Below, piece after piece: positions 58,001 through 64,000 of a stretch of DNA of 64,000 nucleotides. This DNA is from Cordyceps javanica (taxonomy: Eukaryota > Ascomycota > Sordariomycetes > Hypocreales > Cordycipitaceae). How positions within the stretch are numbered: the first letter of the stretch is position 1; each line of letters starts with the position of its first letter. Below the pieces are notes generated by a model that searched no databases, was not told the origin of the DNA, and saw only the letters and a list, made by a program, of their open reading frames with translations. The stretch is from the NCBI GenBank assembly GCA_036850795.1, contig JAAECO010000004.1, positions 3,658,001 to 3,722,000 on the forward strand, read 5' to 3'. Both the position numbers and the translations under genes were made by a program.

Positions 58001-60655
58001 ACTCTTCGCGTTATTCAGATTTGCGCAAGTTCCTGTATTGTGCTCCCGAAAAGGAGTTCACATTTCGAGGACTCTTGCCTGTTGAAGGTCTTGCGACACC
58101 AGGGCTTGATGAAGACTACACCAAAGGACAGTCCTTCAAGTTTATTCATCCCATTGTCAGCCTCACAAATCGGTAAGAGCATCTCACAATTATACGTACT
58201 ACAAAGATGAAAAACTAATCAAGCTTATCAGTAACCGAGGGACTATCGATGACATTACTCTTGAGCCGAGAGACTGCATGTCCCTGTGGCGATGCATGTC
58301 GAAGCTCCAGACCGAGGCATATCCCATCGAAGATACATTACGTCCAGAAAAATCTTTACCGGAGATTGTCAAGCGCTCCGATGTGCTGGAATGGGCAAAA
58401 TCCCTGAAAGAGGTCTTGCAACGCTGGATCCAAGACACCAAGTCGCCGTTCTCTGCTCTGCGAAATGAACTGGGATCTAACCTGTTCTATGAAAAACGCG
58501 ACTTTCTACTCGTTGCGGAAGAAGGCAGTAAAATGGACTCGAGCGTAACATTTCCGGTTAGGAAAACGAAGAAAGGCCTCTTCACTATGGCGCTACCCCT
58601 ACTTTCTGAACTACACGCTCGTGGAGCTCTCCCGGGCATCATGTTCAACTATGACCGAGATTCTTGTGAGACCACAGTTATCCATGTCCTCGGCCAGCTT
58701 GAGCAGGCGGAAAGAGTGTGGAAGACACTCAGCCCAGATTGGACGAGGCAGCTCGCAGAGTATCAAGCCTGGAAGAAGGCCAAGTCTCAGACCACGGCCA
58801 AGAAGACGGAGACCAAGAAGCGGCCGTCGAAAGCCCGCGGACAAGATGACGAGGACATGTCAAAGCTTGACAGGATGCGAGAAGCGAGCGTGGAAGCGAG
58901 CAAATGGGAAAGCTTCGACCCCGACGCACCCCTTGACAGGTTTTCTTTTGCAGACGGGAAAAAGATATCTGATTCGGAGCTGCAGCCCTTGGTCAAGCGT
59001 CTCATTCTAGCAAATGTACAGCCAAAAATTATTGCAGCCCTCAAGCGAGGTATTGCAGTGCACCATGCGGGCATGAATCGAAACTACCGACAAATGTAAG
59101 TCCAACCTTTGCAGACTTCTTTACTTTGCCGCCTTGAAAAGAAGAAATGTGTCTAACATGCAGCCTCTCCAGTGTCGAAATGCTTTTCCGAAAAGGTTAT
59201 CTACGAGTCGTTGTCGCTACGGGAACACTAGCCCTTGGCATCAATATGCCTTGCAAGACGGTTGTCTTCTTTGGTGACTCCGTCTTTCTTACAGCCTTGA
59301 ACTACCACCAAGGCTCTGGACGCGCAGGTCGACGCGGCTTCGACTTGCTCGGAAATGTTGTCTTTGCCGGAATGCCACTCTCTCGGGCCCTCGAGATCAT
59401 GTCGTCCAGACTGCCCGACCTCAGTGGGCACTTTCCGCTCTCCACAACCCTGGTCGTCAGACTGCTGGGCCTGATGCACCATACGAAGAACTCCGAGTAC
59501 GCCACAAATGCGATCAAGTCGATTCTTTCTCTATCACGTCTGTATCTCGGCGGTCCGTCTGACCAAATGGCGATCAAGCATCATCTCCGGTTCTCCATCG
59601 AGTACCTTCGGCGACAGCGGCTCCTTTCCGAGGGCGGCGCTCCTCTCAACTTTGCGGGCTTGGTTGGGCACCTGTATCATACCGAGAATGCCGTCTTTGC
59701 GTTTCATTCTCTGCTGAAAGAGGGCTTTTTCCATCGGGTCTGTAAGGCCGTTGACAGAAACCCAGAGGCTGTCTTGCTCAAGCTGGTACTCGTGCTTTCG
59801 CATCTGTTTTGTCGGATTCCACTCGCCATCCATGATAGTCTTATCAGCGAAATCCAGTCGCCGTCAGTGATTACACTGCCGCCTCTTCCGGACGAGGCAG
59901 CATGCATCCTTGAGCAGCACAACCAGGAGACGCTCAACATTTTCCGCCTATATGTAAGCACTTTCATCAAGCAGCACCTGGCAGAAATCCCAGATACGAA
60001 GCTCCCATTCACAGGGTACGAGGTCAACACCGGGCAGAGACTCGGGTCGAATTCGCAATTCATGGTGCCTCACCTGCCGCCCACAAAGCTCCGCTCGCCC
60101 TTTGCGGCGCTTTCTGGGTTCACAGACGAGTTTAGCACGATCCGCGAGCTGTGCGCTACGGTACGCAGCAATGTATTTCTCGAGGAATCCGCGGTGCCAT
60201 ACATCCGCATCTACCCTGCCGACACGGGTGGCAAGCCCTGGAACGCCTACATCTATGACTTTTTCAAGCACGGCGACCTGACCGCCTTGGTGCGCGACAA
60301 CAAGATCAAGCGCGGCGATGTGTGGTTCCATCTCAAGGACTTTTCGCTCGTCCTTGCGACCATTGTCACCAGCCTGCAGAACTTTGTCAGTCTCGATGTC
60401 CATGCTGACGATGCCGCCATGATGGACGTGCAGGATGCGGGCGATGCGATGCAGGAGCGCCGCGACGACACGCTCGATGGAGAGACGGCGCCATCAAACG
60501 GAGCGGGAGTGGACTCTGCGATGCACACGGCAGCAAAGCAGACCAAGCGCGCCAAGGCTAGCAAGAAGAAACCCGAGTTGGATTCCTGGACTGACGACAC
60601 GAGCGACAGTGGCAGCGCCGTGGAAAGCTCAACAGAGTCGTCCGTCGATGATGAC

Positions 60656-60702
<47 letters not shown>

Positions 60703-60805
60703 CGACTGGGAGAGCAACGAGGACGGTAGCTTGACGCAGGTGCTGGGGGCTTTCCGACTGTTGCAGGAGGAGTTTGATGTAAAGTTCCGCAAGATTTGGG
60801 CGTAA
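55061..60805 (+). CDS. DDX60-like Ski2-family superfamily 2 helicase
   Basis: Five exons: 55061-55229, 55331-55749, 55837-58172, 58232-59095 and 59164-60805, giving 1,809 residues. Introns are 101, 87, 59 and 68 bp; the second is GC-AG (AAAG|GCAAGT). An in-frame ATG at 55034 would add nine residues. The N-terminal ~200 residues (LRPLCVDLIGDFAGRELFAI, then HGEALL) resemble the PIN-like region of DDX60. The helicase core has APTSAGKT (Walker A, ~750), DEIHCIG (motif II, ~860), ALSATVG (motif III, ~889), VVVATGTLALGINMP (motif V, ~1280) and QGSGRAGRRGFD (motif VI, ~1312). A charged linker (KKTETKKRPSKARGQDDED) precedes the second RecA lobe. The C-terminus has 20 consecutive Asp. All catalytic motifs are intact. 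Likely an ATP-dependent RNA helicase; vertebrate DDX60 assists antiviral RNA sensing and has been linked to exosome/Ski-type decay. Confidence 0.93.
55750..55836 (+). other. GC-AG intron 2 of the helicase gene
   Basis: The donor AAAG|GCAAGT matches the strong GC-donor consensus, the branch site is TACTAATGA and the acceptor is ATCCAG. Joining AAG to GCC keeps the frame (...FRSSK|AFASML). The only nearby GT (at 55754) has a poor donor context and would break the frame with this acceptor. Confidence 0.8.
60647..60706 (+). repeat. (GAT)n tract encoding 20 Asp
   Basis: In-frame GAT/GAC codons at residues 1758-1777 of the helicase; 17 consecutive GAT units make it a coding microsatellite prone to length change. 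Confidence 0.95.
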
Positions 60806-62111
60806 CGGGAAGCGGAAAGGCATGCCATGGATAAATCGCGTGTGTTGTAGGAATGGATATGAATGAATGGCTACGGATGATTGTTTATGATGATTGTTTA
60901 TGATGATTGTTTATGCATGATTAGTTTTTGTATTTAGAGGGATGCTCATGATCTAAAAAGCTGCGTTTTGTAAGCTGCGAGGCGGAGGCCCAAAATGTAC
61001 TGGCAGGCGAGCCTCAGGGTTAGCCAGTGAAACAATAGATGCGCATTTTGCTTTCCTCATGAGCAGAAAGAAAAATGTTATCGAACAAGTCTGATAGTAT
61101 TCGTTGGCTGGTATTTTATAGCCCAAGACTTGCAAGTGCAATCAATGTCTAGGCCGCAAGCTCACTCGGGCTTTCAAGGCTCGGCGGCCTCAAATTGTCG
61201 GTTTTTTTTTATCGAATTGTAATCTTGTTCAAATCTGGATTTTCCAATCACCCACCATGGCTTTGCATTTTCAGCGTCAGAACAGACAACGACCAGCACC
61301 CAAGACTGCGCGCTCTCCGTTGGAAGCGGGTGGCATGTTTTCCATCACTCCAAGAGCGACGACTCTTGTAGCTTATCTTGTTACGCAAATCAGAGAGAGA
61401 TTGATTTGGTTCTCTTTCCAATTCAGTCTATAGCTCATGCAACACCGGCTCAGGTAGAAGGACCGGGTTTTGTGAGATTGGCACAACGAAGGTTGTATGA
61501 GAGGCAGCAGTGTAAAGGGCAGGAATACATTGGATCGACGCTGCGTCTTTTTGCATTAGGCCGTAGCAAATCCAAGCTCCTCTGTTAATTCATTTCTTCT
61601 ACTCTAAACGAGCAGGTCAAGATGGTACCGACGATCAACTAGAAATTGGTTGCATCTTGAGTACTCTGTTTAGGACCGAAACTTGGTGCGGGTTATAACC
61701 CAAAAAGGACTCATCAGCCGGTAGGTAAGAGTGCAGGCAGTAGAATACACCATGCCCCCTCGAGCTCTCCATCGTTGGTCATTGACATGAGTGCGGGAGA
61801 AGTGCAGCCTCAAACACAATTCTCAACGGCGCGCCTTGCTCCAGAAATGGAGGTCAGAGACCCGAAACCCACTCGGCCACGTCACAAGATCAACCTTGGT
61901 CGACGGACACGAGCGCAATCTCTCCCGCCTGATGATTTTCGTCAATCAACATGTCGGTCAGCATAGCCATCTGCGAACAGGAATTGCTGCGAAACATTGA
62001 TTTTTCGTCCTGGCTGCGAGTAGGTAAACATTATGGTTTGCGAGGATTCCAAGCCGAACGCTGCAACAAAAGAACCGCGAGTCCATTTTTCACCGATCGA
62101 GAGCTGCCGTG
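60806..62111. other. Intergenic region between helicase and second HET gene
   Basis: About 1.3 kb. Three perfect 13-bp direct repeats lie at 60876-60914 in the helicase 3' flank. A 58-codon frame starting at the ATG at 61258 and short frames at 61406-62000 have no motif I recognise. Confidence 0.5.
60876..60914. repeat. Three tandem copies of GATGATTGTTTAT
   Basis: Perfect 13-bp units at 60876, 60889 and 60902, 71 bp past the helicase stop, so probably inside its 3' UTR. Confidence 0.92.
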
Positions 62112-63908
62112 ATGCCTTTTCAATCGACTGAACCATCTAAGCACGGCGCTGTGCGACGCCATCAATATGATACACTACCCACAGAGCGCTCTGCGCGATA
62201 TTTGGTTCTGCAGCCGGCGAACGAGAGCGGTGATCAACTGGTCTGCACATTGCATACGGCCGAGATAGATGATTTTCCGTCGTACGAAACCACCTCCTAC
62301 GTCTGGGGGACAACAATGAAGCCGGAGACTATCTTGTGCAACGGCCAAATACTTCCCGTCACGACCAATCTCTTCCAAGCCCTATTTCAGGTTCGGCACA
62401 TGTACAAGTCCCGGGTGCTTTGGGTGGACTCGGTTTGCATCAATCAGGAGGACCCCGAGGAGAAAAGCGCGCAAGTGCAAATAATGAGTACTATTTATAA
62501 AAGGTCCAAGTCTACCCTCATCTGTCTTGGAGACTCTAATCCACTTCATGCTTCTCATGCGGCGAAGCTGATCACAGAGGTCAACCACATGGTTGAGCGG
62601 ACCTTGGAAGAAATGAGCCATGACGGTGAACCGAACAGCTTTCCATTCCCTGAAGAGGGAGAATCGTTGTGCTCCGATCGACGGTGGCAATCACTTGGCG
62701 TCCTGCTTGGCCAACCTTGGTTCAGGCGAGGCTGGGTAGTCCAAGAAGCAGCGCTGAGCCAAAACGCTGTTTTACTATGGGCAAATATCAACATAAGCTG
62801 GACCGAGCTACTGCGAACCTACTTCTGGGGCCGATGGAGAGCCTTGATCATCTCTAATGAGATGCGCCTTTCCTATTTACACCTGCAAGGCTTTTGTTCT
62901 TCACGACCCTTGGAAGTAGGTCTTTACGGGGCGGCTTTTAAGCCTATGCAGTTTCTCGAAATTTTGGACTGTGCTCGATGGCTCCTTCTTACCAATCCCA
63001 GTGATCGGATCTACGCCTTTTTGGGTCTGAAACCGCCGGAATTGTCGCTTTCCACGCTGAAGCCTGATTACGAGAAACCACATGTACGTCTTTATCGAGA
63101 TTTCGCCGTCGAATACTTGCAAACGAGGGAAGATCTGGACATATTGCACTTTGTTCACCACGATGACGATTCAATTGACAGCGATCTAGCGTCTTGGATA
63201 CCGCGTTGGGACATATGCCTCTACTCGGATTATAATGGTGGCTTGAAAGACTTTGATTCATCATCTGAACGGTTCAGAGCTCAGAATTCATCTTCAGAGC
63301 TAGTACTATCGCCTGACCAAATGTCTCTGAGAGTTCATGCTACGATACTTGGCACTGTTACCTTTACAGGACCTCGTTTCGACAAGGATTGCACGACTGC
63401 CATTGAAGTTGCCTCACTCTGGAACGCCGTCTCAGAAAAGTTGGGGGCATCTGTTTACTCTTCGCCTTCTCTGGCAACTTTTTTGACCGTGTTTCGATGC
63501 GGCGTGTATCGCGGGCGGCTCAAAGAGTGGCAGAGGCTGGAGGCGGCTTACATGCGCTTCTTGCAGGGTCAGCCGCTACAAGAAGAAGCGCAGCAGGAAC
63601 AGGCGGAGGCTTTCCATGGAATGAGAATGCAAGATGTGCACAATAGAAGCATCATCTTTCTGAATCAAGGATACTATGGCTTGGCGCCTGGTATTGTTCG
63701 GCCAGGGGATGTTTGCTGCATAATCTTCGGAACAAAGTCTCTCTTCCTCCTTCGCAGGACAAACAAACAAGCATGCTACAAGATTGTGGGCTCGATACTA
63801 GTCCTCAGCAAACACCTCGACCACAATGGACGACCAAAAGTCCTGGGACACTGTGACAGCGAATGGAGAGACTGGGGCCTAAGAGAGGAGCAAATATTCT
63901 TGTGCTAG
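62112..63908 (+). CDS. HET-domain protein (second copy of the family)
   Basis: Intronless, 598 residues from ATG 62112. The HET domain lies at about 50-210: YETTSYVWGTT, LWVDSVCINQED, VQIMSTIYKRSKSTLICLGD, then RGWVVQEAALSQNAVLLWAN. SDRIYAFLGL and a C-terminal block (FLNQGYYGLAPGIVRPGDVC, then LLRRTNKQACYKIVGSILV) are typical of the larger filamentous-fungal HET class, in which the HET domain is N-terminal. It differs clearly from the 50-kb HET protein (short N-terminus, different C-terminus), so the two are not a recent tandem duplicate. Predicted role: cell-death effector or regulator in non-self recognition; partner unknown. Confidence 0.92.
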   Translation: MPFQSTEPSKHGAVRRHQYDTLPTERSARYLVLQPANESGDQLVCTLHTAEIDDFPSYETTSYVWGTTMKPETILCNGQILPVTTNLFQALFQVRHMYKSRVLWVDSVCINQEDPEEKSAQVQIMSTIYKRSKSTLICLGDSNPLHASHAAKLITEVNHMVERTLEEMSHDGEPNSFPFPEEGESLCSDRRWQSLGVLLGQPWFRRGWVVQEAALSQNAVLLWANINISWTELLRTYFWGRWRALIISNEMRLSYLHLQGFCSSRPLEVGLYGAAFKPMQFLEILDCARWLLLTNPSDRIYAFLGLKPPELSLSTLKPDYEKPHVRLYRDFAVEYLQTREDLDILHFVHHDDDSIDSDLASWIPRWDICLYSDYNGGLKDFDSSSERFRAQNSSSELVLSPDQMSLRVHATILGTVTFTGPRFDKDCTTAIEVASLWNAVSEKLGASVYSSPSLATFLTVFRCGVYRGRLKEWQRLEAAYMRFLQGQPLQEEAQQEQAEAFHGMRMQDVHNRSIIFLNQGYYGLAPGIVRPGDVCCIIFGTKSLFLLRRTNKQACYKIVGSILVLSKHLDHNGRPKVLGHCDSEWRDWGLREEQIFLC

Positions 63909-64000
63909 CGGCTCCGTCTGGGCTCGACTGAGCCTATTTCTAGTATGCCATCACATCGCTTTCAGTGTGCGAACATTGAAGACAGGCAATACACAAGCAG
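63909..64000. other. Window end, 3' flank of HET gene
   Basis: 92 bases after the stop; nothing further can be read. Confidence 0.5.

Noticed and set aside
62109..62111. GTG as the start codon of the second HET gene
   Set aside because: The next codon is ATG (62112), the expected eukaryotic start.
49999..63908. The two HET genes as a recent tandem duplication
   Set aside because: They share only the HET core; N-termini, lengths (729 versus 598) and C-terminal regions differ.
1..64000. Transposons, CRISPR arrays, rRNA genes, plasmid or phage functions
   Set aside because: No reverse transcriptase, transposase, integrase, terminal repeats or array-like direct repeats were seen; simple repeats explain the repetitive tracts.

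Overview
The window reads as nuclear DNA of a filamentous ascomycete, most likely a Sordariomycete and probably Hypocreales. The evidence is compact genes with short introns (about 50-150 bp, GT-AG, CTRAY-like branch points), pyrimidine-rich leaders on the coding strand, two HET-domain genes, fungus-typical families (PaxU-type hydrolase, cyclin C/Ssn8, Sal1-type and Pet8-type mitochondrial carriers, WDR48/Bun107) and an intron-containing tRNA-Ile(UAU). I see no transposase, reverse transcriptase, rRNA or CRISPR array.

Layout. Left part (1-9 kb): a secreted pepsin-like aspartic protease (minus), divergently placed from a PaxU/TMEM53-type alpha/beta hydrolase with a long charged helical tail (plus), then a small Cys-rich protein (minus). 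From about 9 to 17 kb is a gene-poor block with simple repeats, AGGTACCT-type repeats and copies of a TACGGAGTA motif. From 17 to 31 kb: a triple-KH RNA-binding protein (minus), a tiny Cys-rich protein with a predicted prenylation tail (plus), a WDR48-like deubiquitinase activator (plus), the mitochondrial S-adenosylmethionine carrier (minus), a small putative mitochondrial protein (minus) and a conserved fungal protein of unknown role (minus). From 31 to 38 kb is a second gene-poor block. From 38 to 46.4 kb: Mediator cyclin C (minus) and a divergent Ca2+-regulated mitochondrial carrier with EF hands (plus), then a single-pass membrane protein with a beta-repeat ectodomain (plus).

Right part (46.8-64 kb): an F-box/ankyrin protein (minus), a HET-domain protein (plus), tRNA-Ile(UAU), a 1,809-residue DDX60/Ski2-type helicase in five exons with one GC-AG intron (plus), and a second HET-domain protein (plus). 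HET domains act in non-self recognition and programmed cell death, and vertebrate DDX60 is linked to antiviral RNA sensing, so this neighbourhood is the best candidate for an undescribed functional association. The link is inferred from proximity only. The rest of the window is mostly housekeeping: mitochondrial solute transport (two carriers), transcription regulation (cyclin C), RNA binding (KH protein) and ubiquitin control (WDR48, F-box).

Gene models were built by hand from reading-frame continuity, splice consensus and known protein motifs. Intron positions in the recognised families are well supported. The small Cys-rich genes and the 29.5-kb membrane ORF are less certain.
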